A stretch of 64,000 bases of DNA. It comes from Talpa occidentalis. Lineage: Eukaryota; Chordata; Mammalia; Eulipotyphla; Talpidae. Shown here in pieces: positions 1-11,699 of the stretch. The translations under genes and the position numbers were made by a program. The stretch covers positions 84,887,106 through 84,951,105 of the forward strand of contig NW_023601433.1 in the NCBI RefSeq assembly GCF_014898055.3. The letters run 5' to 3'. Under the pieces are notes generated by a model that saw only the letters and a list, made by a program, of their open reading frames with translations, was not told the DNA's origin and did not search any database. Each line of letters begins with the position of its first letter. Position 1 is the stretch's first letter.

Positions 1-1094
1 TTTTCTATAACATCTTTTGGGATTATTGGTTTTGAAAATTATAGTAATATAATAAACATTGTCTTTTGGAAATATTACAGATTACCATACATGGGTTATG
101 TATCTTTTATGAATTTTATCACCGTATTATTCCACACAGTAGCATTAGTATATAATGTTTCTCCTGTACTTCTAAGACTTAACAGGGTGAAAATAGTAGA
201 GATAAAATGCAGTCTGAACTTCCTGCTGGATGGTTCTCCTGGGATTTGTTAATACAAGGGAAAATTCTTTCATTTTAGTAGGAAAATATAATAATATGTA
301 ATTGATGGTATGAATCCTTATACTAATATGTTACTATCTTATGTAAGTTTAAGTGTATAAGAGACATACTTTACTCAACCGTGCTAATCAAGTCTCATGA
401 ATTAAACACAGTTAAGGTTATATTGTTTTCTCAGATAAGGAAATAATATTATAGTCTTGGAAGTAACAAGAACATAGACTCTAGGTTCTTTTATAATTCT
501 CTGGAGAATACTAATGTTTTTGTTTTGGTAAGTAATCAACCTAATTAGGTTTGGAATGTGAATTTTGTGTCAGTATTTTAAGGGCATGGTTCAATCTTAG
601 TCTGTTTTTCTAAGTGTTGACTCCTGATTTGGGGTTGCTGTGTACAAGCATGGTTCAGTGATTAGACTGTGACTTGTATGAATTCGTATCCAGAAGTAAG
701 AGTTCCCTCTTTTCTGGTTCTTTCACTTCTGGTTTCCCCTCACTCCACATTTTCCTGCCTGAGGGAAAGATTCTTCTTTGCTTTCTGAAACCAAAAAGAT
801 GGGTTTCTCTTGAGTTATAGGTGCTTTCATTGAGCAGCATTGTGAGCACTGAGGCAAAGCTGTGAGACATAAAAAGAGAGAAATAGAGTTTGAGGATTTT
901 ACTTCTGGGTAGTTTACTTCTCCATGTTTAACTCCCTCTCATAATCCACCTGCTTTTTTTTACTTTCCAAAATCCTGAAGTCGTTGATTTTTACATTTTT
1001 CCCAGAGTTTTTATTTTTAATCAGTGGGAATGATTGGATATACAGGCTTGAACATACTAGGGTTTTTCTTTTTGTATGTGTATAGGAAGCTAGA
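1..1094. other. AT-rich sequence, no gene seen
   Basis: No convincing exon, RNA gene or classified repeat was recognised. The open frames here are short and unlike known proteins. If TMEM116 extends beyond the left edge, this is intron; otherwise it is intergenic. Confidence 0.4.
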
Positions 1095-1545
1095 AGTTAA
1101 TTATTTTTTAATTGTGATGAAATATATATAACACAGAACTTAATGTTTAATCATTAAATTGTGTTAAAAAACACAACATAAAATTTGCCATCTTAACTTT
1201 TCTTAAATATATTTATAGTTCAATGGCATTAAGTACATTCACATTGTTGTTCATTTGTCACCACTATCCTCTGGAAATTTTCTACAGCTTCTACATTACA
1301 ACTCCAGAAAATATTACCATCCCAAACAAAAGTCTGAACCATTAAATATTAACTCTCCATTCTCCTACCTCATATCCACTGTTAACCACTATTCTATTAC
1401 TGTCTCTGTAAATTTGACTACTGTACTTCATTTCAGTAGAATCATATATTTGTCCTTTTGTATCTACTTTCTTTTTGCTTAGCTTAATATCAATGTTCAT
1501 TAATCTTGTAACTGTTTATAACTGTTAATTATATAACTATGATAA
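1095..1545 (-). repeat. Old L1 3'-end fragment
   Basis: The sequence resembles the reverse complement of an ancient mammalian L1 3' region: an AATTGTGATGAAATATATAT-like start, a GTTCAATGGCATTAAGTACA-like box, then a CATTCACATTGTTGTTCATT segment. It is diverged and has no visible target duplication. Confidence 0.65.
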
Positions 1546-2169
1546 TTCTTTTTTTTTCCACAATTTTAAACACTACAGTGTTTAATTTACATATCAAAAA
1601 TTTAACCATTTTCAAACCAAAGATTAACTCTTTAATATAGAAAAACCCTATTTATTTGGCTTAAGGTCTCACTAATACATACATGTTCCAAGTGATTGTT
1701 ACCAATTTTTTCTTAATTTAAAATCATGAGGGACTAGGATGCTGAAATAAATGCCTAAAGCAAATCAAAGATTTAAGACTGAGAGGATCCTGGAGCACTG
1801 AAACCATGTTTATCATAAACTCAATATTCCAGCTCTTACCAAAACTCTTTGTTCTATTTCTCATTTGCCTTTTCACAAAAAGTTACTGGTATAGACAAGT
1901 GAATGACGCATACTTGCCTCACAACATTCAATTTTAGATCACTACAAAATTTCTTAATTTCTATATCCAATTAACAATTTCAAGTCATCTGACACTGTTA
2001 CTATATTCCTCTTGCCTGTAACACCCTTGATATTCCTTTGGAAATCAGATTCAAGCCTTTTCTCTGTAAACTCCTTTGGTAAAACTGTTTCTTGTTACTT
2101 TTCTTAGCACACTAGAACTGACTTGAACTGTTTATTTTCTTAAAAGTTTAAAAGGATAATCAGCTTAAG

Positions 2170-2895
2170 GGAAAAAAAAAAGTCCCAAATCAATGATGAC
2201 TTTTATTATTGCATCTTAAAGATATATCACAAATAGGTCTAAGAAATCATCCATTATCTTGCTGCTCTGTAGCTGGACAACTTAAATCTTATTCATCAGC
2301 TTGCTGAACTGTTCCTTTTTCAGAAACATAGATACCATCCAAAAATTTCCTGATATCCTTGTTTTTAATTGTCGTGGCTTGCTGAATCAAAGCAGCTGAA
2401 TTTGATACAAGTTCAATGTCGTTTTCTTCAAGAATCAACTCATCTTTCTGGGCTTGAGATACTGAACAAGCAACACCTTGTCTCATCCGAACCCTGCGAA
2501 TGTATTTTTCACCCAAGAAATTTTGGATTTCAACAAGAGACCCATTCTCCTGAATAACAACGTTGATAGGGAAGTGAGCATACACAGACCTCATCTTATA
2601 ATGGAAGCCCAGTGTAACACCCTTGATCATGTTCTGTACATGACTACAGATAGTGCAAACAGTAGCCAGTTCCTTTCTATTTCCCCACCATTTGTCAACC
2701 CGGAGCCTCTTCTTTTTCTTCCCAAGCAAACTGAGTTGACATTGATGTAATTGAAGTCCCTCCGCAGGGTGCCTCTGGGGCCCTTCACAATAACAGAGCG
2801 ACCCTTCAGGGATATGTCAACATTTTCTGGAATGTCGACAGTCTGATTGCTGAGAATGGTCTTCATTCTCGCAGTAGATGCGGCAAAGCTGAGAA
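2170..2895 (-). pseudogene. RPL9: RPL9 processed pseudogene (ribosomal protein uL6)
   Basis: The minus strand carries an intronless copy of the whole RPL9 message. Its 5' leader ends in CATCTACTGCGAGA just before the ATG at 2866. The frame opens with [15 protein letters not shown] and the C-terminus is [14 protein letters not shown], with the stop at 2289. A single-base deletion near 2730 shifts the frame, so the first 45 or so codons and the remaining ~146 lie in different frames. A 3'UTR with an AATAAAA signal follows (near 2190-2200). All exons are fused without introns, which marks a retrocopy. Several missense changes are present. I see no clear A-tail on the minus strand (there is a T-run instead) and no obvious target duplication. 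It is not expected to make functional uL6. Confidence 0.93.
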
Positions 2896-3018
2896 TTCTT
2901 TATATATTAAGGATACAGGTCTTTTATCAGAACTAAGATTTTTCTTCCTTTATCAGAACTGTGATTTTTCTTTTTATTCCCTTAACAGCTTCCTTTTAAC
3001 ATAAGAGGCTTTCATTTT

Positions 3019-3192
3019 TTTTAAATATTTTTTAAAGATTGATTTATTTATGCATACAAAAGCTGGGGTGCAGACCAGAGATGCAGGGAGTGAAAGGATT
3101 CACCAGAGACAGTGGGGAGCAGAACAGGCAGATCTACTGAAATACACTGCTGAGGGGAGCAGCAGGCAAGACAGGAGAGGTTTGCTGCCAAC
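3019..3192 (-). repeat. 5'-truncated tRNA-derived SINE, type B
   Basis: The tail and body of the SINE are present, but the tRNA-like head is missing. It is bounded by a perfect 15-bp target duplication AGAGGCTTTCATTTT at 3004-3018 and 3193-3207, so the 5' truncation happened at insertion. Confidence 0.9.
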
Positions 3193-3540
3193 AGAGGCTT
3201 TCATTTTGATGAAGTTCAATTTATCAGCTTGTTCTTTCATTGGGTTTTTAGTTCTCTATCCAGAGTCTTTTTCTAACCCCAAAGTACAGATTTTCTCATG
3301 TTTTCTTTTAGGAGCTTTATAATTTTAGGGTTTACATTTTCATCTTGGTCCAATTTTAGTTAATATTTGTATATGGTGTCATATACGAATGGGTCTAAAT
3401 TCATTTTTTTTACTATTTGCATATATTATTGTTCCAGCACTATGTGTTGAAAAGACTATCCTATTTGCTATACATTGCCTTACACTGCTGTCCAAAAAAA
3501 AAAAAGAAAAAGTTGTGTATGTATGTGTGTTTTTTCAATT

Positions 3541-3802
3541 CATTTTATTTATTTATGCATACAAGAATTGGGGTCTAGTCCAGAAGTAAGAGGGGTGAGA
3601 GGATTCACCAGAGACAGAGTGGGGAGCAGAACCGGTGGATCTACTGAAATACACTGCTGACGGGAGCAGCAGGTGAGACAGGAGAGGTCCACTGTGCCAT
3701 GTGGGTGAACTCCCTGGCTGGCTGAGGATCAAATTTGTGCTGTAGTGGCTGCCAGTAGCTTCATAGTGCTGAGACTTTAACCCCTGCGTCACCAGGAAGC
3801 CC
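3541..3802 (-). repeat. tRNA-derived SINE, type B
   Basis: Full-length but diverged copy, running from an ATTTATTTATGCATACAAGAA tail to a degenerate CACCAGGAAGCCCC head. Confidence 0.85.
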
Positions 3803-3824
3803 CTGTATTAATGTGGTTTTGACC

Positions 3825-4700
3825 TAAAAAATAAAATAGGGAGTTATTTTACTAACAAATGGGCTTATTTGGGAATAGCAGAGGAGTTGCAATTCAGAAC
3901 AAACAAATTATAGCAAAAAGCTGTTGGCAAATCCAGCAATTAGAGGAGAGTCAAATTATTTTATAAGGTAGAAAGAGGACATTTGGAGATGTTTTGAACA
4001 AAAGTCCACTGGTTGAAAAGTGAGTGTTCAGGGTGGTAGTGATGATCTCTCACTGGCTGAATTGCTAGGAATGGGAAAAGTCTAGCATTGATTACTCTTT
4101 TTGTTGATTTCTGTAATTGATGATTCTTCCTATTAATGTTGTAACATCTGATTGAGTAGTAGTATGAGAGTTCCCCCTCTGGGCCTCCTGACTTTATTTC
4201 AAATGAAATTTCTTTTATTCATTTCCCTCTTTTGATCAAGATCTTTCTCTAAAAGCATTGCTGACCAAGAATCAGGTTTTCTGAATTCAGTGACTTTTGT
4301 CTTGCACTACTAGGAGGGACCATCCCTAAGTATTGTGGTGTTATATCTAACATCAGAAGCAAATTGCCCAGATTGGAAACCTATTGAGGCCACATTTGAG
4401 TAACAAGGAGGGGTAAGAGTGACAACTTTCAGGCACTTTCCATGTAACTTGCATATCTTCTCAAGGTTGTGGGCATTGGAGATCATCTCAAAGTGTTGTG
4501 TTAACATCACCTTAATGTGTACATCATAGAAAATAGATGAGTGAATGCAGAAAATAACAGACTGCATTTGGAAGACAGTGTAGGAATAAATATGAAGCAA
4601 TAGCTGATGAACTCTTTGCAAAAAATAGCAAAACAGCATTGCTATCTAAAATAACTATTTGGAACCAAATGTTTTATCTAGTAACATGACCTGAAAGGTT
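3825..4700 (-). mobile_element. Possible continuation of decayed endogenous retrovirus
   Basis: Long sequence without genes that looks retroviral in composition and lies in line with the minus-strand provirus at 8260-11615. A 109-residue minus-strand frame at 4310-4639 has no hallmark motif that I can assign. The assignment rests mainly on position. Confidence 0.3.
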
Positions 4701-5046
4701 GTAAATTCAAAGAGCATGAATTTGGATAAGAATTCAGTCAGTTAATAATCTAGATGAAAGAAAGACTTTTGTGAAAACTAAACCTTCTAACCCTTCAAGA
4801 AGCAAGTGAAAAGATTAATTATAGGATCATAATGAGGCTGTTTCCAAAAGGCCATAATCAAAAGAAAGGTTTCCTTTTCACAAGGGATTGAGTAATAAGG
4901 ACAAGGACATTGTCTTTTTATGAAAATGGTGAGAAATAGTATTCAGGCCTTGTATCATGGGATATCTTGGGAAAGTCATCTTATCAGATATCATCTACTT
5001 CAGTGTTCAGACTGCCAGACGTTGTGCATGTGTAGTTAGTTTGGTT

Positions 5047-5322
5047 CTTTTTTTTTTTTTAAAGATTTATTTATTTATAAATACAAGAGCTGGGGTACAC
5101 GCCAGAGATGTGGAGGGTGAGGATTCACCAGAGATAAAGTAGGGAACAGAACAGGCAGGCTGACTGAAATACACTGCTGAGGGGAGCAGCAGGAGAGACA
5201 GGAGAGGTCTGCTTCGCCATGTGGGTTTCTCCCTGGCCAGCCGGGAATCGAACTCAAGCTGCAGAGGCTGCGGATTGCTTCACAGTGCGGTGCTTAACTC
5301 CTTGCGCCACCAGGGAGGCCCC
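5047..5322 (-). repeat. tRNA-derived SINE, type B
   Basis: Full-length copy with a T-rich tail and a CCACCAGGGAGGCCC head. Imperfect flanking duplications AGTTTGGTTCTTTT / AGTTTGGCTCTTTT support retroposition. Confidence 0.9.
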
Positions 5323-5329
5323 AGAGTTT

Positions 5330-6960
5330 GGCTCTTTTTTAGATGTGACTTGCAAATCTCAGGGTTTGTTTTCTAGAGTTTAATGGCACAGGGTTGGTTA
5401 GTAGTACCTAACGGGCCGTTCCTGTGCAGTTGAAGAGAGTCTTTCTGGAGATGTCTTTTCCAATAGATTAAATCTATAGGTGCAAGGTATAATGTTTAAG
5501 GCCTTCATCTCCCAGGAGTATGCTGGGAGATTGTTCTGCCAAGACATGGTTATCTTTAATAGAAGCAGTTACATCTTTGCAACATTGAATTGTATCTCTT
5601 TTTATTAACTATGACTCAAAAGAAGCAGGGCCAAGTACATTGTACATCATGTGACTATCTCAAAAGGTGAGTTTATGAGTTACAAGGGAAATGAATCTGA
5701 GATTCAGTAGGATCAACAGCAAACTTTTGGCCACAGTATTCACAGGGTTTCTACAGATTTTGTCAGTTGAGTCTTAACTAGTGCTGTTAGTGCAGTTGAC
5801 TAACCCTGAAAATGGTAAGCACAATGACAATGTTGCAAAACTGGCCAAACAGCACAGATTAGTTGAAGCACCTAACTGGTAAAATGGTTTCCCCAATTAG
5901 TGTGAAGTTTGAGACGGGCTTTACCAGATAGAGATCACCTTTTGTAACAGAATTTCATCCACAGAAGAAGCAGGGAAAAACTGGTTGGGGGAAAATATAC
6001 AAACCATGACTAAATCATATTGAGAACTAAGATTTCATTTTGGGGACCCTTTCCCTGATCTGACAGGCTGAAAAAAAGTTCAGAGCCACTGCACAGACTA
6101 ACAGAACTGGCTGGCCTTGTTCTGTGAAGAAGTCATGCAGAAAATGTCATATGCCTGTGAGGAAGTTATATCAACAACCTATTGACGTCTGTTGCTGACC
6201 AGAAGACAGTTACAGGAAGATCAAGACAATGAGTACTCAACCAAGACTCTCATAAGCAGAGTTAGGGTAATGTTTAACTACTCTGATGTCTAGCCTCCCT
6301 TGATGTAGAGACAATAGTTCTAACCTAGAAAAAATGGAAACATTTGACACTTCAAAACCTGTGAATGAAAACCAGAAAACTTTATCAAAAATTGATGGTT
6401 TTTGATTACTGTAATTTTTGACATAAGAAAACAATTATTTCCATCTTTCCTAGGTTTCTATTTCAAACTTGTGACTGGCAGAGTAGTTCTTGCAGTAAAC
6501 CTGTCAGACTTTGTGGGTTCAGACCCTCACTTTGATTGTTGATAAACTCTATCACTAATCACTGGGATCGTTATTTCAGCCTACAATACTTATAGCTACA
6601 AGACAGGGATGCTGTGTAAAATCCAATTACCAGAGTTTGAATGGTCCATGAGATAATTCCAAGTATTCTAGTGCAGTGGAAATGGGTTTTTCTAGATTGT
6701 ATTTTGGGCAGGTTGGACAGTGAAGTAGACATTTTTGTGGCCTTATTAATATTTTTTTTTCACCGATATTGGTTCATGGAGATTATTTTGTCAGCAGAAT
6801 AGTGGTTTAATGTATGCATGGTGGTAAGTAATGGGAATCTTAGAATTTCTGCTAAGTCTAGATTATTGTTTGGCCAAACCAGAGTTCTTTTTTAATGTGC
6901 TAATAGTTGTTTGATTTCCAATATTGTTTTTCCTTTACTGGAAATATTTGTTGAGCATCT
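5330..6960 (-). mobile_element. Possible continuation of decayed endogenous retrovirus
   Basis: No gene was recognised. Position and composition suggest the 3' part of the minus-strand provirus whose pol lies at 8260-11615. All frames are short and broken, and no diagnostic integrase or envelope motif was found, so this remains inference. Confidence 0.35.
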
Positions 6961-6961
6961 T

Positions 6962-7259
6962 TTTTTTTTTTTTAATAGAGGCGTGTTTTTATTTATTTTT
7001 ATTTATTTGCTTGTTTGTTTGTTTATACATGCACTGGGTACAGTCAGAAGCGCGGGAGGGTGAGAGAATTCACCAGAGCCAGAGCGGGGAGCAGAGCAGG
7101 CAGAAGGACTGAAGTACACTGCTGAGGGGAGCAGCGGGCAGCAGGAGAGGTCCACGCGCCATGCGGGACCCTCCTTTGGTGGCCGGGGAGCACCGCGCCG
7201 CAGAGGCTGCGGGCAGCTCTGCAACCCAGCGCTCAACCGCTGCGCCACCGGGGAGGCCC
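6962..7259 (-). repeat. tRNA-derived SINE, type A with extended tail
   Basis: Full-length, GC-rich young-looking copy with matching flanks TGTTGAGCATCTTT on both sides. Past its (TAAACAAA)n tail, read on the minus strand, it carries an extra CACGCCTCTATTA block before the final A-run. Two other copies in this window share this extension. Confidence 0.93.
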
Positions 7260-7500
7260 TTGTTGAGCATCTTTAACCAATTTTTCCAAGTTATCATCTA
7301 GGAAAATATCCTTTTGGACTATGGGAGAAGGTTGGCTATTCGTTTTTCTTGAGAACAGGATTTTTTTATGGAAGTAATCAGTGAGGTGGTTTCATTTAGC
7401 TTGTAGGGAGTGAAGTTTGGATTTCCATGGGTCTTAATAATAGTCAAGGCAGTTAGCAAGAACATGATGTCTAATAAAATTTTCACATAAAGCCATTTTT

Positions 7501-7746
7501 ATGCATACAAGAACTATGATGTAGACCATAGGTGCAGGTGGTTGAGAAGTTTCACTAGAGATAGAGTGGGGAGCAGAACAGGGAGATCAACTGAAATACT
7601 CTGCTGAGGGGAGCAGCGGGCAAGGTCAGAGAAGTCTGCTGTGCCATGTGGGTCAGGTCCCTGGCTGGGGATCAAACTCATGCCACGTTGGCTGGTGAAA
7701 GCTTGATAATGCTGAGACTTCAACTCCTGCGCCACCAGTGAGGCCC
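7501..7746 (-). repeat. tRNA-derived SINE, type B
   Basis: Diverged copy between duplications TCACATAAAGCCATTTTT and TCACATAAGGCCATTTTT. It is inserted in the probable provirus. Confidence 0.9.
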
Positions 7747-7803
7747 TCACATAAGGCCATTTTTAATATTTTTTCCATAGAGACAAGGAAATCTTGCTGT
7801 TTC

Positions 7804-8250
7804 TGTTAGGGGGAAAGGATGTCCTGAGCAAACTCCATATAGGCTTTGTGGATGCCACCCCTACTCCATCAAGACACCGGGAACTACAAATCCCATGATC
7901 CCCAAAGGGAAATTGTGATGACCTAAGGGCAGAGTTAAGCAGCCATTTTCTCTGTTTGTAAATAAAAACCAGCCATGTTAGTGGGGGTGGGGAGTTCTTG
8001 GCTTGTGAGCTTTGCCAGGCAGGTTTGGTCTCGGCTGGTCATTTGGGATTCCAGGTTGGCAGAACGGGTAGGATGCATTTAAGAATTTATCTCCCTCTTT
8101 CCTCCCTGAGTTGTACATTTCCTCAATTCCCTTTCCCTTGTGCATAAACCTTTGTTAACCTTTTGTGAATGCCTGCAGTGTACGTTTTAAGCGCGCAGAT
8201 GAGGACCCATAGTCAGGCAACCCATTTAAGAGCGAGGTTGCCCTGTAACA
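7804..8250 (+). mobile_element. Solo LTR-like element
   Basis: A 447-bp unit begins TGTTAGGGGG and ends CCCTGTAACA, giving the TGTTA/TAACA inverted termini of a retroviral LTR. Inside are a purine-rich start, an ATAAAAACC box near 7960-7970 and a CATAAACC poly(A)-like box near 8143. No internal retroviral region in the same orientation adjoins it, so it looks like a solo LTR, possibly within older retroviral sequence. No clean target duplication was found. Confidence 0.65.
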
Positions 8251-8592
8251 TTTAAATAACATACCAAAGTCATGGGCTACTCCAGAGCATACCAGTTATA
8301 AGTATAAATGTTTGCAGTTTTCCCTTCCTAAAGTACAAGCCCAAGTAAGAGCACATAATTCAGCTTGTTGGGTCAAAGGCAAAGGTGCTGCTTAAAACTA
8401 CTTCAGCAGGTGTTAAAATAGGATACCATCCAGCATGGTATTTACCATTTTCATCCTTTAAATAAGGATCACCAATAAACTAGGAAAAAATCTACATTAA
8501 CTAGAGAAGTTTACTTTAAACTCTCATGAGGAATAAAAGATGTTCTATCAAAACTTAAGTGACTGAGGGGTTTTGTCAATGAAGCAAGGAAT

Positions 8593-8656
8593 AACAGCAG
8601 TGTTAAGGCTATTATAGCAATAAAGAGTTAGGAGAGGAGCAGTTAATAAAATAATT
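8593..8656 (+). repeat. 64-bp direct repeat, copy 1
   Basis: This segment recurs at 10451-10514 with only two mismatches. Both copies start AACAGCAGTG and end TAATAAAATAATT. They lie 1.86 kb apart within the decayed provirus. Confidence 0.9.
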
Positions 8657-9289
8657 TCATAGGAAGTAAAGCAACTGGACTGAAAAATTTGAGCCTGGTA
8701 GGAATGAAGGAGGACTTCTGCATAGTGTACAAAATGGCTAAAGGGGATCTCATCATTATTTCTTCAGTGGCCTCAAAAGGGCAGTGGCAGAAATGACTAA
8801 GTGACAAGGAAGCGTCCTTATGCTATAAAACCCAGTTACTGGCTAAAATACCTATAGGTTGATGATGAACGTCATGTTTCTGGGATGAGTACTCCAGGGG
8901 CACTCACTTTCTGTTCACATACAAAAAAGGAAAAAGAATGTGATGACTAGGAAGTTCAAGGGTATAGAGCTCGATTAAGCTGTTTTCAGGACTCCTAATG
9001 ATATATCATTTTGATTCTCTCAAGTAATAAGATCAGGTTTGTTGTTTTCTAGTAAGATGACTGGGCCACATGAGAGAATATTGGAATCCAGGTGTGACAG
9101 TAATTAGCTAGTCAAGAAAGCCTTGTAAATGGTTTAGGTTTGGGAAGGTTCAGGATGCCATAAGGCTGTCTGGATCCAAACGTAATCTTTGTTCTGAGAT
9201 AAGGTGCTCCAAATATCAAACCTGAGTTTGAGCAAACTGCAGTCTTTCTTTGGAGACCTTAGGGCAAATCATTTTATGTTTTCTTTTTA

Positions 9290-9562
9290 TTTTTTAAAGA
9301 TTTATTTATTTATGCATACAAGAACTGGGCTGTAGGCCAGAGGTGCAGGGGGGTGAGAGGGTGACAGTGAGGGGATTCACCAGAGACAGAGTGGGGAGCA
9401 GAACAGGCAGATCTACTGAAATACACTGCTGAGGGGAGCAGCAGGCCAGACAGGAAAGGTCTGCTGTGCCATGTGTGTCAGCTCCCTGGCCTGGGATCGA
9501 TCTCATGCTATAGATAGCTTTATAGTGCTGAGACTCAACCCCTTGCGCCACCAGGGAGACCA
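9290..9562 (-). repeat. tRNA-derived SINE, type B
   Basis: Full-length copy inside the endogenous retrovirus. A short GGGTGAGAGGGTGACAGTGA expansion is present in its body. Flanks GGCAAATCATTTTA / GGCCAAATATTTTA resemble a diverged target duplication. Confidence 0.88.
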
Positions 9563-10103
9563 GGGGCCAAATATTTTAGCAGGTAGATGCTGTCTTCCTG
9601 TGAAGAGGTCTAAGAAGGGCAGAGAAGCAAGTCAACTTGTAACACAGTATGGCCTGTAGATAACTTTATATAATTTAAATCAGCCTTTGAGATTTGTGGA
9701 AGGTAAGAAGGACTCTCTGTGAATCCCTGGGATATTAACTGTCCTAGTATATTACTGTTTTTTTTTTCCCCCCAAATGAAGGCAAAAAGATATTGGCTGG
9801 TGTCATCAACTGGAACGCTAAAGAATGCATTGTATAGGTTTACTCTAGTGAAAATTTTGCTTTCATTGGGAATGGATATCAATAGCATTTGAGGGTTAGG
9901 AACAAGAGTGCTGAGAGAATGTGTTATTTACTGTTTGGAGGTCCTAGACAAGCTTCCATTCCTGGCCTGGGTTTTCTTGCAGCTATTATAAGGGTATAAT
10001 AGGGACTGCTAAAGGAGTTAATGAGGCCCTGAGTCTTGTGATCCTGTATAAGGTCTTAAGATCTTGAAGGGCGTCTTCATTTATAGAATACTGATTAATT
10101 CTT

Positions 10104-10374
10104 TTTTTTTTTTTTAAGATTTATTTATTTATCTATACAAGAACCGGGGTACAGTCAGAAGCACGGGAGGGTAAGAGAATTCACCAGAGCCAGAGTGGGG
10201 AATAGAACAGACAGACCGACGAAATACACTGCTGAGGGGAGCAGTGGGCACGGCAGGAGAGGTCTGCGCACCATGTGGGACCCTCGCTGGCAGCCAGGGA
10301 TTGAACCGGCGCTGCAGAGGCTGCGGGCAGCTTCGCAGCCCAGCACTCAACCGCTGCGCCACCACGAGAGGCCC
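10104..10374 (-). repeat. tRNA-derived SINE, type A-like
   Basis: Full-length copy inside the retrovirus, flanked by ATACTGATTAATTCT on both sides. Confidence 0.92.
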
Positions 10375-10450
10375 GATACTGATTAATTCTGGGGAGAGGT
10401 TTTGGGAATTCTGCCAGTATCAGTTGAAGATTTTGCCCATTAAAAGGGTG

Positions 10451-10514
10451 AACAGCAGTGCTAAGGCTATTACAGCAATAAAGAGTTAGGAGAGGAGCAG
10501 TTAATAAAATAATT
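10451..10514 (+). repeat. 64-bp direct repeat, copy 2
   Basis: Partner of 8593-8656, with two mismatches over 64 bp. The AT-rich palindromic tract begins at its end. Confidence 0.9.
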
Positions 10515-10628
10515 ATTATAATAAATAATTATAATGATTATATATTATAATACCATATATACTATATTATTATAATTATATTATATTATGTAATAATACA
10601 TTATATAATTATTATAATAAATAATAAA
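10509..10628. repeat. AT-rich imperfect palindromic repeat
   Basis: About 120 bp of nearly pure A/T made of ATTATAATAAATAATTATA-like units in both orientations, able to form cruciforms. It directly follows the second copy of a 64-bp direct repeat (10451-10514). Confidence 0.75.
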
Positions 10629-11699
10629 ATAACTGACCCAACAGGGACAAATAACCAGTGTCCCCAGAATAAGTTATAATGTCTTCCAAAATGGAGCACA
10701 TAAAGGATGTCAGAGGGTCATTTCATGGGTCCAGTTGGCTATTTTGATAGCTACTGTCAAATTCTACAATAGAATTACTTCCCCATTTTGAGAAAATGAA
10801 GTCCCAGAATGGTACTTTTCTAAGAAGTCTCAACCTCATAAATGAATATGAGAAGAAGAAGTAAGGAGAAAAGGATAGGTGTTTCTTAAAGGGCCTAAAG
10901 AGAAGGAAATAGGTTCAAATATAGTAACCTGTTGAGTTTTTTTTAAAGAGAATTCCACTATTTGAACTGTGTTAGCACTCAGAGGCAGAGCTGCTTGGTA
11001 GCAGTTTCGTTGAGCATTGAGAGAGTGTGACTCCTGTGTCAGTAAGGACACACGGAAACTCATTCTCAGTCTGGAGGCTTGTCTCACCAAGCTGATAGAA
11101 ATACAGGAGTGGGAAGAGCTGGGAGTTTCTGATCAGTTCAAAGGAAAGGGAAAATTTGGCAAGAAAATTATTGTGTAGAAGATTAGGTGGTGCAGAAGGA
11201 GGACGATGACTCTAAAGGTGCATAGAAATATCAGAGCCATTTTTTCTTTTTTTGTTTACCGTAGTTAATTTGCAAAGTATATTGCAGAGGAGCAATATTA
11301 GGGTCCTGAAATGTTGGGAGGCCTCAGAATAGGTATCCCATTGGGTTTCACCTGTTTTAGAGCCATTGACTGACCAACTAAATTTTGAGAAAAGTAAGTT
11401 TGGGAAGATTGAAAGTTCATCAGTGGACATTGATGTTCTAAATTATTTTCAGTTAAGTCAGTCTGTTTGGTTAGAAATATGCCCGATGGACCAGTTTTTA
11501 AACATGAAAACCAACTGGAGACCCTGAAAGAGTGGGGTGCTTAAAGCATTTGAATGACTGGGATCCCATTTCTGTGAGGTTTTTCTCTAAGAATAAAAGA
11601 AAATTTTCCTAAATAACCTGTTGGGTTGTTGGGAAAGTCATGACGAAATTTTTCAATGTTTTTCAAAGGTCATTTATTTATATAAAGAACAAAGATCAA

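Larger units (their letters stand above)
8260..11615 (-). mobile_element. Decayed endogenous retrovirus, gammaretrovirus-like pol
   Basis: Minus-strand frames preserve pieces of pro-pol in the expected order. A protease-end segment lies at about 10836-11090 (contains LGPLRNTYPFLL). A reverse transcriptase segment lies at 9610-9888, with a VPVDDTSQYLFAFIW-like palm stretch and SQGFTESPSYL; its catalytic-box region is degenerate. A thumb/connection-like stretch lies near 9060-9110. Frames are broken by stops, frameshifts and SINE insertions (9290-9562, 10104-10374), and an AT-rich repeat interrupts it near 10515-10625. No intact gene remains. The class follows from motif style and is inference. 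Confidence 0.75.

Noticed and set aside
2478..2750. + strand frame overlapping the RPL9 copy
   Set aside because: Antisense of the pseudogene with no support as a protein.
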